This document shows positions 42,362 through 50,848 of a DNA stretch of 58,555 bases, piece by piece. A model generated the notes under the pieces. It saw nothing but the letters and a program-made list of their open reading frames with translations, ran no database searches and had not been told where the DNA came from. The stretch covers positions 1-58,555 of the forward strand of contig DEKJ01000020.1 in the NCBI GenBank assembly GCA_002353825.1, given 5' to 3'. Source of the stretch: Prevotella sp. UBA2725 (GTDB lineage: Bacteria > Bacteroidota > Bacteroidia > Bacteroidales > Bacteroidaceae). The position numbers were made by a program, and so were the translations under genes. The first letter of the stretch is position 1, and the number at the start of each line of letters is the position of its first letter.

Positions 42362-43495
42362 ATGGTAGCCAATTTTAATCCATTTGTAGTTTATGGGCAT
42401 ATTCCTGAAAACCTATTCTGTGACAGGGAGAAAGAATCAGAACGGCTGTTGTCTTTCCTCAACAATCAGCAGAACGTAGTGCTGTCTGCAGTCAGACGTA
42501 TGGGCAAAAGTAAGCTTATAGAGCATGTCTTTGAGAGACCGGAAATAGCTGACAATTACATCACTATTTCCATCGACATCCTCGATACTAACAGTCTTGG
42601 CGAGTTTGTCTTCTCCCTTGGCAATGCCGTGTTTGACAGAGTGGCCAGGAAGAGTGCGAAGCTCCTTAAGCAATTTGCTTTGACTCTGAAGTCCATACAA
42701 GCCTCTTTCGGTTACGATCCCATCCAAAACACTCCGACTTTCGATATTAAACTTGGAGAGCTCACACAGCCGGTGTATACTTTGAAAGAAATATTCGATT
42801 ATCTGGACAAGGCCGATAAGCGATGTCTTGTTGTCATCGAAGAGTTTCAACAGATCACGAATTATCCTGAAAAGAATGTAGAGGCTACGCTCAGGACTTA
42901 TATGCAGCAGACCCGCAATGTCAATTTTGTATTTGCAGGAAGTCAGCGCCGGATAATGAGTGAGATGTTTGGTTCAGAGAAACGACCATTCTACAATAGC
43001 GCCCGAGGCATAGATATGGATGCTATACCTTTGGAAGTCTATATGAATTTTGTCCAGCGTCTGTTTCGTGAGAATGGAAAGGATATAGAGACAGAGGCCA
43101 TAGCTTATGTCTACGATCTCTTTAAAGGCGTTACGCTCTACAATCAGCAGATTATGAATGATGCCTTTGCCGCGACCCCTCAGAATGAAAAATGCGACAG
43201 GCCAACCGTGGAGGTGATGGTCGATAATTTCGTTCAAGAAAACGACAAGCGTATACGTGAGATTCTACAGTTTGTCTCTGACAATCAGAAAGCTGTGCTG
43301 TATGCTATCTGCGAGGATGAGCCTATCAAAGCCATCACATCAGGAGCTTTCACAAAGAAGCATCATCTCAAGTCAGCAAGCTCTACACAGAATGCTGTGA
43401 AGGCACTGTTGCGTGCCGATCTCATCACACGCCACGATGACATGTATTCTGTTTCTGACCCTCTGCTTGATTTGTGGCTGAAAGAAAGAGTGTGA
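42362..43495 (+). CDS. Archaeal-type P-loop ATPase 2
   Basis: This 377-aa protein is a paralogue of the one at 22772. It shares NPFVVYG, FCDREKE, the Walker A AVRRMGKS (K49-S50) and an FVFAGSQRRIMSEMF sensor segment. In Walker B the usual D-E is E-E (VVIEEFQ, 160-161). The C-terminal part, with DNQKAVLYAIC and a winged-helix-like end, may bind DNA or a partner. Like its paralogue it stands alone behind its own promoter, just downstream of a SusC/SusD operon. The role is unknown. Confidence 0.85.
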   Translation: MVANFNPFVVYGHIPENLFCDREKESERLLSFLNNQQNVVLSAVRRMGKSKLIEHVFERPEIADNYITISIDILDTNSLGEFVFSLGNAVFDRVARKSAKLLKQFALTLKSIQASFGYDPIQNTPTFDIKLGELTQPVYTLKEIFDYLDKADKRCLVVIEEFQQITNYPEKNVEATLRTYMQQTRNVNFVFAGSQRRIMSEMFGSEKRPFYNSARGIDMDAIPLEVYMNFVQRLFRENGKDIETEAIAYVYDLFKGVTLYNQQIMNDAFAATPQNEKCDRPTVEVMVDNFVQENDKRIREILQFVSDNQKAVLYAICEDEPIKAITSGAFTKKHHLKSASSTQNAVKALLRADLITRHDDMYSVSDPLLDLWLKERV

Positions 43496-43510
43496 TTATC
43501 CCCTTTTCCT

Positions 43511-43541
43511 TTTGTAAACACCTATTTTTGTTGTAATTTTG
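43511..43541 (+). promoter_or_regulatory. Promoter of DUF4369-DUF6057 operon
   Basis: TTTG (43511-43514), 19 bp, then TAATTTTG (43534-43541) is an exact consensus. Transcription should start near 43548, one base before the first ATG of the open frame at 43549. That decides in favour of the second ATG at 43561. Confidence 0.85.
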
Positions 43542-43560
43542 TGAGTAAATGATCATCAAG

Positions 43561-44130
43561 ATGAGAAACCTATTGATTATATCTCTCCTGGCCTTGGGCT
43601 CTCTCGCCCTCACCGGCTGCTCCAAGACAGCATCAGAGAGCATCTGTACCATCCACGGCACAGTGCCCGATCCGTCGAAGGAAGGTAAGAAAATATTCCT
43701 CATTCCGATGTTCGGCAAGCAAGACGCTGAGCATGTCGACTCCACGGTCATCAAGGACGGCAAGTTCCAGTTCCGCAGCGACTCTGCCGAGATGAAGATC
43801 ATCCGCCTCGACTACCATTACCGTGACAATGTGCAGGAGCTCCTTGTCGTCACGGAGCCCGGCGAGCTGCAGGTCGCCATTGGTCCCGACAGCCGTTGCA
43901 GTGGCACGCCGCAGAACGACTCGCTGCAGGTATGGAAAGATAATATCATCCGCCGCAACAAGGCTTACAACCTCCTGCGGATGCAAAACGACCGCCAGCC
44001 CTCAGACAGTGCTGCCGCGCGTATGAAGGAGATGCAAGCAGAGTTTAAGTCGTTCAACCATGCCTTCTACAGTCGTCAGCCTGCCGGCATATTCAAGGAC
44101 TTCCTGAAAAAGACTATGGGGGAACAATAA
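43561..44130 (+). CDS. DUF4369-like lipoprotein
   Basis: This 189-aa lipoprotein starts at 43561 (MRNLLIIS), with its lipobox at LALTGCSKT. The ATG at 43549 lies at the predicted transcription start and would add four residues before the signal. The mature part (ICTIHGTVPDPSKEGKKIFLIPM, then DSTVIKDGKFQFR) matches the N-terminal beta-domain called DUF4369 in Bacteroidota thiol-disulfide proteins, but no thioredoxin domain follows. It is the first gene of the DUF6057 operon, and its stop codon overlaps the next start by one base (TAATG). Confidence 0.82.
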   Translation: MRNLLIISLLALGSLALTGCSKTASESICTIHGTVPDPSKEGKKIFLIPMFGKQDAEHVDSTVIKDGKFQFRSDSAEMKIIRLDYHYRDNVQELLVVTEPGELQVAIGPDSRCSGTPQNDSLQVWKDNIIRRNKAYNLLRMQNDRQPSDSAAARMKEMQAEFKSFNHAFYSRQPAGIFKDFLKKTMGEQ

Positions 44131-45776
44131 TGACAATACACAGCAATCATATCAAGGACCTGTTCTCGCTACTGTTCTTCCTGGCCGTCACCCTCTTCTG
44201 GTGGCTCTGTTATCCACAGGCTCTGAACATCCAGGAGGAGAACCAACTGTTTCTCTGGTCCTTCGACTATTTTCACGAGCGGATGGTTCTGCCCGGAGGC
44301 CTGGCCGACTGGATAGGCGAATGCCTCACGCAGTTCTTCTATCTGCCGTGGCTCGGTGCGCTCATCCTCGGTGTTCTCGCCGTTGCAGTGCAACGGCTTA
44401 CAGAACGGCTGTTACCAAAAGGATGGATGTCGACCCTCCTCTCCCTCCTCCCGCCCGTGCTCCTCATCGGCGTCATGGGCGATGTCAACGTGCTGCTGTC
44501 CTATGTCGTGGCGCTGATAGCTGTCTTCGGATTATTCTTCGTTGTCGTGAGCACCGGCCGACCCGGCACGCGCCCTGTCGTTCGCTATATCGATGAGGCC
44601 GTCAACGTGTTTTTTCTGTATTGGTTCTTTGGTCCCTTGACATGGCTCTATGTCGCATTGCGTATCGTCCGCGACTGGCGCCATGAGTGGTGGACCGCAC
44701 TCTGGCTGCCTGTCCTCCAGATATTTTTTTACTGGCTTACAACCTTCGAATATCCTCTGAAGGCTTTCATGCTCGGCATCAACTATTACCGCATCCCCCT
44801 CAAACTCGTCAATCCCTGGTGGCTGCTCATCGTCCCTGTGACGATCGTGGTGCTGGCTTTGATTGGCAAGAGTCCGAAAAGAATGCTTGAAAAGAAGGGA
44901 AGTCCGCTTTTTGTCGCCGCTGCCGCTCTCCTCGTCATCCTAACAGCCCTTGGCTCCTGGCATCTCGGATACCCGAAGGACGAATATGAGCTCTTCATGC
45001 AGGATAAGCTCGTGCGTGAACAGCGCTGGCAGGACATCATCGCCCGTGCAGAGAGATATCAGGTGAAGAGCAACTTCAGTTCCAACTGCGTCAACCTGGC
45101 CCTGGCCATGACGCGTCAGCTTGCCGAGCGACAGTTCACGTTCTACCAGAGCGGTGACGATGCCCTCATCATGCCGATGGTACGTGACAACCTCAGCAAC
45201 TGGCCCACGGCGGAGGCTTTCTGGCATTTAGGTATGGTGAACTCCGCCAAGCGTTATGCCTACGACCTGCAGGAGTCTATCCTCAACGCCAGACGTAGCG
45301 GACGATGCATGAAGCGCATTGCCGAATGCCTGATAGTAAACGGGCAGTACAAGGTGGCACAGAAATATCTCGATATCCTGAAACAGTCGCTCTTCTATCG
45401 TTCCTGGGCTAAGCAGGCTGAGGCTTGTCTCGGCAATGAGGCTAAGGTCAATGCCAACCCCGAGTGGGCCTGGCTAAGACAGGTACGTTACATAGACAAC
45501 TTCCTCTATTCCTACCCGGAGATGGACAAGATGCTGGGACTGCTCTTCATCAATAACACTGCCAACAAGATGGCTCTCGACTATTTCATGGGTCAGATGC
45601 TCCTCAAGGGTGAGGTGCCACAGTTTATGCAGTATATGGGATGGGTGCAGCGCTACGGTGGTTATCAGCAGATACCTGCCGGTTATGCTGACATCGTCGA
45701 GCTCATGAAGAGCAATGGCAACGTGCCCGGCTCACCTTATCTTAACTATATCAAGCAGAGGAGAAACAACGAATGA
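44130..45776 (+). CDS. DUF6057 membrane protein, module 1
   Basis: This 548-aa protein has about nine hydrophobic helices in the first about 275 residues, then a soluble helical C-terminal half with TPR-like pairs (AEAFWHLGMVNSAKRYAYDLQES, CLIVNGQYKVAQKYLDILK). The N-terminal signature YPQALNIQEENQLFLWSFDYF, then PGGLADWIGECLTQFFYLP, is shared with the proteins at 47253 and 54314 and defines the family. It is translationally coupled to the c-haem lipoprotein (ATGA overlap at 45773). A structural or transport-assisting partner role for that lipoprotein is inferred only from this pairing. Confidence 0.85.
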   Translation: MTIHSNHIKDLFSLLFFLAVTLFWWLCYPQALNIQEENQLFLWSFDYFHERMVLPGGLADWIGECLTQFFYLPWLGALILGVLAVAVQRLTERLLPKGWMSTLLSLLPPVLLIGVMGDVNVLLSYVVALIAVFGLFFVVVSTGRPGTRPVVRYIDEAVNVFFLYWFFGPLTWLYVALRIVRDWRHEWWTALWLPVLQIFFYWLTTFEYPLKAFMLGINYYRIPLKLVNPWWLLIVPVTIVVLALIGKSPKRMLEKKGSPLFVAAAALLVILTALGSWHLGYPKDEYELFMQDKLVREQRWQDIIARAERYQVKSNFSSNCVNLALAMTRQLAERQFTFYQSGDDALIMPMVRDNLSNWPTAEAFWHLGMVNSAKRYAYDLQESILNARRSGRCMKRIAECLIVNGQYKVAQKYLDILKQSLFYRSWAKQAEACLGNEAKVNANPEWAWLRQVRYIDNFLYSYPEMDKMLGLLFINNTANKMALDYFMGQMLLKGEVPQFMQYMGWVQRYGGYQQIPAGYADIVELMKSNGNVPGSPYLNYIKQRRNNE

Positions 45777-47245
45777 AAAATATCATCATAACTCTAATGG
45801 CGCTGCTGCTTGCCGCCTGTGGTGCCCCTACCGCCACAGAGCATAGCGACAGGCAACCGGATATCTACCCCGACTACCGTGACGTGACGATCCCTGCCGG
45901 CATTGCGCCCCTCGACTTCACCCTGCGCATAGCCAAGGGGTCGGGATTGACGGGCGACCTCTATGTCAAAGTGGAAGGGTCGAAAGGTGGCCAGCTGACA
46001 GTCCGTGGCGACTATACTGACTTCGACATCGATGATTGGCAGGCGCTGACACGCCAGAACCAGGGCGGCGAGCTGAAGGTGACCGTCACTGCCGAGACCG
46101 ACAAGGGATGGACAGAGTATAAGCCTTTCACCATCTACGTCAGCACATATCCGCTCAAAGCCTGGGGACTGACCTACCGCCTCATCGATCCGGGCTACGA
46201 GGTGGGTGGCGACATCGGCATCTATCAGCGCGACCTCAGCTCCTTCGTCGAGGAGCCTATCCTGACCGAGAAGAGCGTGCCAGGACGGTGCATGAACTGC
46301 CACACGCCTAACCGCACCGACCCACGCCAGCTGACGCTGCAGATACGTGGCGAGAACGGTGGCACACTGATAAGCAAGGACGGCGGCATAGAGTGGGTCG
46401 ATACGAAGACCGAACAGACCCAGGCGGCCGGCAGCTACGCCTACTGGCACCCCGACGGCCGCTACGTGGCTTACGCCACAAACTCCGTCCATCAGAGTTT
46501 CTTTACGGGCAAGGATGCCAACCTGGAGGTATATCATCTCTTCAGTAATATCGTGGTCCTCGACACGAAGACCAACGAGCTCATCCTCGCCCCACAGCTT
46601 AACAGCGACGACTATCAGGAGATCTTCCCAGCCTTCTCTGCCGATGGCAAGAAACTCTACTACAGCACGTCGAAGCAGTGCAACATGCCGGCAGAATACC
46701 TGAAGGTGAAATGCTCCATCGTCTCCATACCCTTTGACGACAAAACAGGAACTTTCGGCACTGCCACTGACACACTGCTCAATGGTCGCAGAGATAACCG
46801 CTCTTACCTCCTCGCCCGTCCGAGCTACGACGGCCGCTGGCTGATGTACACCGTCTGCTCGCGCAGCAACTTCTCCATCGCCCAGCGCGACGCTGACCTC
46901 TGGCTCATGGATCTCAGGACACGGCAGACGCGCCCGCTGACAGAACTGAACACGCCGGAGACGGAGAGCTATCACAACTGGAGCGCTGACAGCCACTGGG
47001 TGGTGTTCTCGTCGAAGCGCGAGGATGGTGTCCACACGCGCCTGTATCTGGCTTCTGTCGATGACAAGGGACGCGTGTCGAAGCCGTTCCTCCTGCCTCA
47101 GCGTGATCCCTGGCGTTACTATCATGCACTCTTCAAGGCTTACAACACTCCTGACTTCACCCGCTCGCGTGTCACCCTCAATCCCATGAAGCTCGCACGC
47201 TCGGCAATGGATGACAACCGCAAAAAGGTCACAATCCGCAAATAA
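45773..47245 (+). CDS. c-haem motif, propeller-like lipoprotein, module 1
   Basis: This 490-aa lipoprotein has its lipid Cys at residue 16 (LLLAACGAP). Residues about 30-125 form a beta-domain that opens with YPDYRDVTIPAGIAPLDF. A c-haem attachment motif CMNCH lies at 173-177 in GRCMNCHTPNRTDP. About 270 residues of TolB/PD40-like propeller follow, with blades such as YWHPDGRYVAYATN, FPAFSADGKKLYYS, RPSYDGRWLMYTV and YHNWSADSHWVVFSSKR. It is therefore a predicted surface or periplasmic monohaem protein. CcsBA at 1862 could mature it. The pairing with DUF6057 is repeated twice more in the window. The reaction or ligand is unknown. Confidence 0.85.
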   Translation: MKNIIITLMALLLAACGAPTATEHSDRQPDIYPDYRDVTIPAGIAPLDFTLRIAKGSGLTGDLYVKVEGSKGGQLTVRGDYTDFDIDDWQALTRQNQGGELKVTVTAETDKGWTEYKPFTIYVSTYPLKAWGLTYRLIDPGYEVGGDIGIYQRDLSSFVEEPILTEKSVPGRCMNCHTPNRTDPRQLTLQIRGENGGTLISKDGGIEWVDTKTEQTQAAGSYAYWHPDGRYVAYATNSVHQSFFTGKDANLEVYHLFSNIVVLDTKTNELILAPQLNSDDYQEIFPAFSADGKKLYYSTSKQCNMPAEYLKVKCSIVSIPFDDKTGTFGTATDTLLNGRRDNRSYLLARPSYDGRWLMYTVCSRSNFSIAQRDADLWLMDLRTRQTRPLTELNTPETESYHNWSADSHWVVFSSKREDGVHTRLYLASVDDKGRVSKPFLLPQRDPWRYYHALFKAYNTPDFTRSRVTLNPMKLARSAMDDNRKKVTIRK

Positions 47246-47252
47246 TAAGATT

Positions 47253-49091
47253 ATGAAGATAATAGCTACTCATTGGAAGGGACTCCTCTCCCTGCTCTTC
47301 GGCGTTCTCGTGGCGCTGTTTTGGGCGCTGGGAGCCAGGGAGCTGATCAACTATCAGGAACAGTACCAGATGTTCCTCTTCACGCCCGACTATTTCTGGC
47401 AGCGCTTCACCACGCCCGGTGGCCTCGTCGACTGGATAGCAGAGTTTCTGACACAGTTCAACTATCATTATGTTGCCGGCTCTGTCATCCTCGGTCTGCT
47501 CTTCATGCTCATGCAGATTCTCACGGCCAGGCTCTGTGCCCGCCATGGTCTTGCCGACCGCTGGTATGCCCTGACCTTCGTCCCGGCCATCTTGCTCCTC
47601 GCCTATATGGGCAATGCAGATGTCATGCCGTCGTTCCTCATCGCACTCATCGTCCTCGAAGGATTGATGCTGGGATGGGACAAAGTACAAGGACTGAAGC
47701 GAGGCACAAGGGCAGTTATCCTGACCATCGCATTGATCTTCGCCTATGATTTCTTCGGAGCGGTGAGCCTTTCCTTTGGCTTGTATGTCATCGTCTACGA
47801 ATGGACGAGAAAGGACGAATACACGCCAACCAAGACAATATTCTCGGCCAGCGTCGTTTTCCTGATCGCATTAATGATCTACGAAGTAGTTCAGAATACT
47901 CCCTACCCACTCTATCGGATCCTCGGCGGACTGAACTATTTCCGCTACCCCACTGCCATCCCCAAGATGCAGATTGTGCTGATGATCCTCATACCCCTGT
48001 GGCCGTTGCTCGGCAACGGCCTCAGCAATGCCTCATCTAAACAGTCCTTCCGCACCAAGCTCGTAGGTCTCACCACATGGGTTGTCGTCGTCCTCGGCGG
48101 TGCAGCATGGGTTCACGTCAGCTTTGACACTTTGGCCAACAAGCTCATAGAATACGACTTCCTCGTGCGAACGCAGTCATGGGACAAGCTCATCAACAAA
48201 GGCTTGAAAGCCGCAGCAACAGGTGAGGAGATGACGCCGCTTGAAGTGTCGTGCATCAACCTCGCCCTAAGCCAGAAAGGTGAGCTCTGCGACCGCCTCT
48301 TCGAGTTCTATCAGAATGGAGGACAGGGACTCTTCCCCAATTTCACACGCGACATGCTCTCTCCGGTCTCCACGGCAGAACTGTTCTACTCCATAGGAAT
48401 GGTCAACGACTGCGAGCGTTTCATGTTCGAGGCCCAGCAGGCCATTCCTAACTTCCGCCGAAGTGGCCGACTGAGTCGTCGCATCATCGAGTGCGAGGTT
48501 ATCAACGGCCATTACGTCGTAGCCCGCAAACTGTTGCACGAGCTCCAGCACACATTATTCTATAAAGCCTGGGCCAAGCAGATGCTGGCCACGCTCGACA
48601 GCCCGAAGCGAGAAGAGATCATCAACAGCAACCCCGTCTACGGACAACTTCGCCGGTGGCAGGTGACGAAGGATTTCCTCTTCAGCGACCGCGAGATGGA
48701 CCAGATGCTCGGACTACTCTATACCCATGACCATACCAACCGCAACGCCTACGAGTATCTCATGGCTTACGAGCTCTTGCAGATTGACATGCCGCGCTTC
48801 ATGCAGTACTATGCCCTCGGACAGTATGCCGGATACACCGACCATATTCCTTACGCCATCCAGCAGGGACTGCTCTACGACTGGACACGACGCCACAACA
48901 GTTTCCAAGGCATGCCTTACAGCATCGATCCGCAGTGGCAGCAGGCTATGGGGAGGTTCATTGAGATCTACATGCGCGACAAGCATGACCCAGCGCTCTC
49001 CCAGCCTCCCCTTGGCACCACCTTCTGGAGCTACGCGCTCGTGAAGGAGCAACAGCAACAAAAAAAGGAAAAGTCACAACCGATATACTAA
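47253..49091 (+). CDS. DUF6057 membrane protein, module 2
   Basis: This 612-aa protein starts at 47253 (MKIIATHWKG), 7 bp after the previous stop. The longer frame from 47211 overlaps the previous gene and is rejected. The layout is as in module 1: the signature LINYQEQYQMFLFTPDYFW, then PGGLVDWIAEFLTQFNYHY, about nine helices and a TPR-like soluble half (SCINLALSQKGELCDRLFEF, EVINGHYVVARKLLHELQH). It is more distant from module 1 than a recent duplication would be. It is followed after about 220 bp by its lipoprotein partner; the gap holds an inverted repeat. Confidence 0.85.
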   Translation: MKIIATHWKGLLSLLFGVLVALFWALGARELINYQEQYQMFLFTPDYFWQRFTTPGGLVDWIAEFLTQFNYHYVAGSVILGLLFMLMQILTARLCARHGLADRWYALTFVPAILLLAYMGNADVMPSFLIALIVLEGLMLGWDKVQGLKRGTRAVILTIALIFAYDFFGAVSLSFGLYVIVYEWTRKDEYTPTKTIFSASVVFLIALMIYEVVQNTPYPLYRILGGLNYFRYPTAIPKMQIVLMILIPLWPLLGNGLSNASSKQSFRTKLVGLTTWVVVVLGGAAWVHVSFDTLANKLIEYDFLVRTQSWDKLINKGLKAAATGEEMTPLEVSCINLALSQKGELCDRLFEFYQNGGQGLFPNFTRDMLSPVSTAELFYSIGMVNDCERFMFEAQQAIPNFRRSGRLSRRIIECEVINGHYVVARKLLHELQHTLFYKAWAKQMLATLDSPKREEIINSNPVYGQLRRWQVTKDFLFSDREMDQMLGLLYTHDHTNRNAYEYLMAYELLQIDMPRFMQYYALGQYAGYTDHIPYAIQQGLLYDWTRRHNSFQGMPYSIDPQWQQAMGRFIEIYMRDKHDPALSQPPLGTTFWSYALVKEQQQQKKEKSQPIY

Positions 49092-49130
49092 CGACACTAA
49101 TGATATCGTACATGAAACATACAAAAAACT

Positions 49131-49303
49131 TGTCCACAAAATACATAAAGGACATGTCCACGAAGAACACAGAGGACACGAAATATAGCATAAAAAGAAG
49201 GACACGAAAGTCGGCTTCGCCGATGACGCATACCTTCGTGACCAGAATCTTTGTGTCCTTCTGGTATAACATCTTTCGTGACTTCCGTGTCCTTCGTGGA
49301 CAA
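49131..49303. repeat. Inverted repeat of GTCC/GGAC blocks
   Basis: Pairs of GGACACGAA- and TTCGTGTCC-type blocks face each other: an outer pair (GTCCACGAAGAACAC near 49155 with the matching strand near 49286-49302), an inner pair (AAGAAGGACACGAAA, 49195-49209, with TTTGTGTCCTTCT, about 49250-49262) and a TCGGCTTCGCCGA hairpin at 49211-49223. The reading frame of the following gene stays open through it by chance. It is a fourth intergenic repeat family, seen once here. Confidence 0.75.
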
Positions 49304-49312
49304 TATAATCTC

Positions 49313-50764
49313 ATGTTTTTCGTGGTTACGGCATTGCTCCTTGCCTCTTGCACCTCCACCCCACAGGATGCGACGAAGGTGGACAAACTGCCAGCCATCT
49401 ATCCCGACTATGCCGGCGTGACGATCCCCGCAGGCATCGCACCGATGGACTTCGACTTCACCGGCGGCCCCTACGACTGTATCGACGTCGTTGTCAAAGG
49501 TAGCAAGGGCGGTGAGCTGCACGCCAACGGCGATGATGTCGACTTCGATGTCGACGACTGGCATGCACTGACCCAGCAGAACAAAGGCGGCGACCTGACG
49601 TTCACCGTAAGTGTGGAGAACGACGGACGCTGGACACAATACAAAGACTTCAAGATGACGGTCAGTCCCTACGCCCTCGACGAATGGGGACTGTCCTACC
49701 GTCGCATCGCCCCGGGCTACGAGGTCTATGGCCACATGGGCATCTACCAGCGCGACCTCAGCAACTTCGACGAGAGCGCGATCTTCGACAACCAGGCAGC
49801 GCCGGGCGCCTGCGTCAACTGCCACACGCAGAACCGCACAACCCCCGACAACGTCACGTTCCACGTCCGCGGCGACCACGGCGCCACCTTCATCCGCCAC
49901 GACGGACAGGACGAGTGGCTCAAGGCGAAGAACGACTCGCTCCACGGCTCCATGGTCTATCCCTACTGGCACCCATCGGGCAAGTATTGTGCCTACTCGA
50001 CGAACCAGACTCACCAGAGTTTCCATGCCGTGCGCTCTGAGCGTATCGAGGTCTTCGACCAGTCGTCAGACGTGTTCGTCTATGAGCCGAAGACACACCA
50101 GCTCCTCCTCGACACGCTCATCATGACGAAGAGCCACTACGAGACCTATCCCGTGTTCTCGCCCGACGGCCGCACGCTCTATTTCTGTTCCTCCACGGCT
50201 GAGCCTATCCCATCGCGCTACAAGGACATCAGATATAACATCTGCAAGATCGCCTTCAACCCCGACAACGGCACCTTCGGCAACAAGGTCGACACGATCT
50301 TCAATGCCCGCGTCCTCGGCAAGAGTGCCACACATCCGCGCCCATCCTATGATGGCAAATACATCATGTTCACGATGAGCGACTATGGCTGCTTCCCCAT
50401 CTGGCACCAGGAAGCCGACAACTGGCTGCTGGATCTGAAGACGGGCAAGGCGCATCCGCTGACTGCTGCCAACAGCAACAACACCGACTCCTGGCACAAC
50501 TGGAACAGCAACAGTCACTGGTTCGTCTTCACCTCGCGCCGTGGCAACGGCCTTTACACCCGTCTCTATCTCGCCTCCATCGACGACAAGGGCAACGTCA
50601 GCAAGCCGTTCCTCCTCCCACAGCGCCATCCCGCTGCATATTATGACAAGCTCCTCGACTCTTACAATACCCCCGACTTCCTGTCTAAGAAAGTAGAGTT
50701 CGACATGCGTGATGCCGGCGCCGCCATCGTATCGGACAAACGCGTAGCAACAAAGGTGAGATAA
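49313..50764 (+). CDS. c-haem motif, propeller-like lipoprotein, module 2
   Basis: This is a 483-aa protein if started at 49313 (MFFVVTALLLASC), which gives a perfect lipoprotein signal with Cys13. The frame is open to 49100, but the extra 71 residues are basic, come from the inverted repeat and hide the signal. The beta-domain opens YPDYAGVTIPAGIAPMDF. The haem motif CVNCH lies at 157-161 in ACVNCHTQNRTTP. Propeller blades include YWHPSGKYCAYSTN, YPVFSPDGRTLYFCSS, RPSYDGKYIMFTM and WHNWNSNSHWFVFTSRR. It is about as divergent from module 1 as the DUF6057 partners are, suggesting that the two genes evolve as a pair. Confidence 0.85.
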   Translation: MFFVVTALLLASCTSTPQDATKVDKLPAIYPDYAGVTIPAGIAPMDFDFTGGPYDCIDVVVKGSKGGELHANGDDVDFDVDDWHALTQQNKGGDLTFTVSVENDGRWTQYKDFKMTVSPYALDEWGLSYRRIAPGYEVYGHMGIYQRDLSNFDESAIFDNQAAPGACVNCHTQNRTTPDNVTFHVRGDHGATFIRHDGQDEWLKAKNDSLHGSMVYPYWHPSGKYCAYSTNQTHQSFHAVRSERIEVFDQSSDVFVYEPKTHQLLLDTLIMTKSHYETYPVFSPDGRTLYFCSSTAEPIPSRYKDIRYNICKIAFNPDNGTFGNKVDTIFNARVLGKSATHPRPSYDGKYIMFTMSDYGCFPIWHQEADNWLLDLKTGKAHPLTAANSNNTDSWHNWNSNSHWFVFTSRRGNGLYTRLYLASIDDKGNVSKPFLLPQRHPAAYYDKLLDSYNTPDFLSKKVEFDMRDAGAAIVSDKRVATKVR

Positions 50765-50786
50765 TTGAGGTAAATATGTCGATGTC

Positions 50787-50821
50787 TTTGCCTACGATAT
50801 CATTCTTTTTTATTAAATTTG
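50787..50821 (+). promoter_or_regulatory. Promoter of AAA/PD-(D/E)xK gene
   Basis: TTTG (50787-50790) and TAAATTTG (50814-50821) are both exact boxes, but the spacer is 23 bp, slightly longer than usual. Transcription would start near 50828. Confidence 0.55.
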
Positions 50822-50848
50822 CATGCAGATGATTTAATAAACAGAATG

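Noticed and set aside
47211..47252. Longer start for DUF6057 module 2
   Set aside because: It overlaps the preceding lipoprotein gene and adds a polar stretch before the first membrane helix. ATG at 47253 follows the stop by 7 bp.
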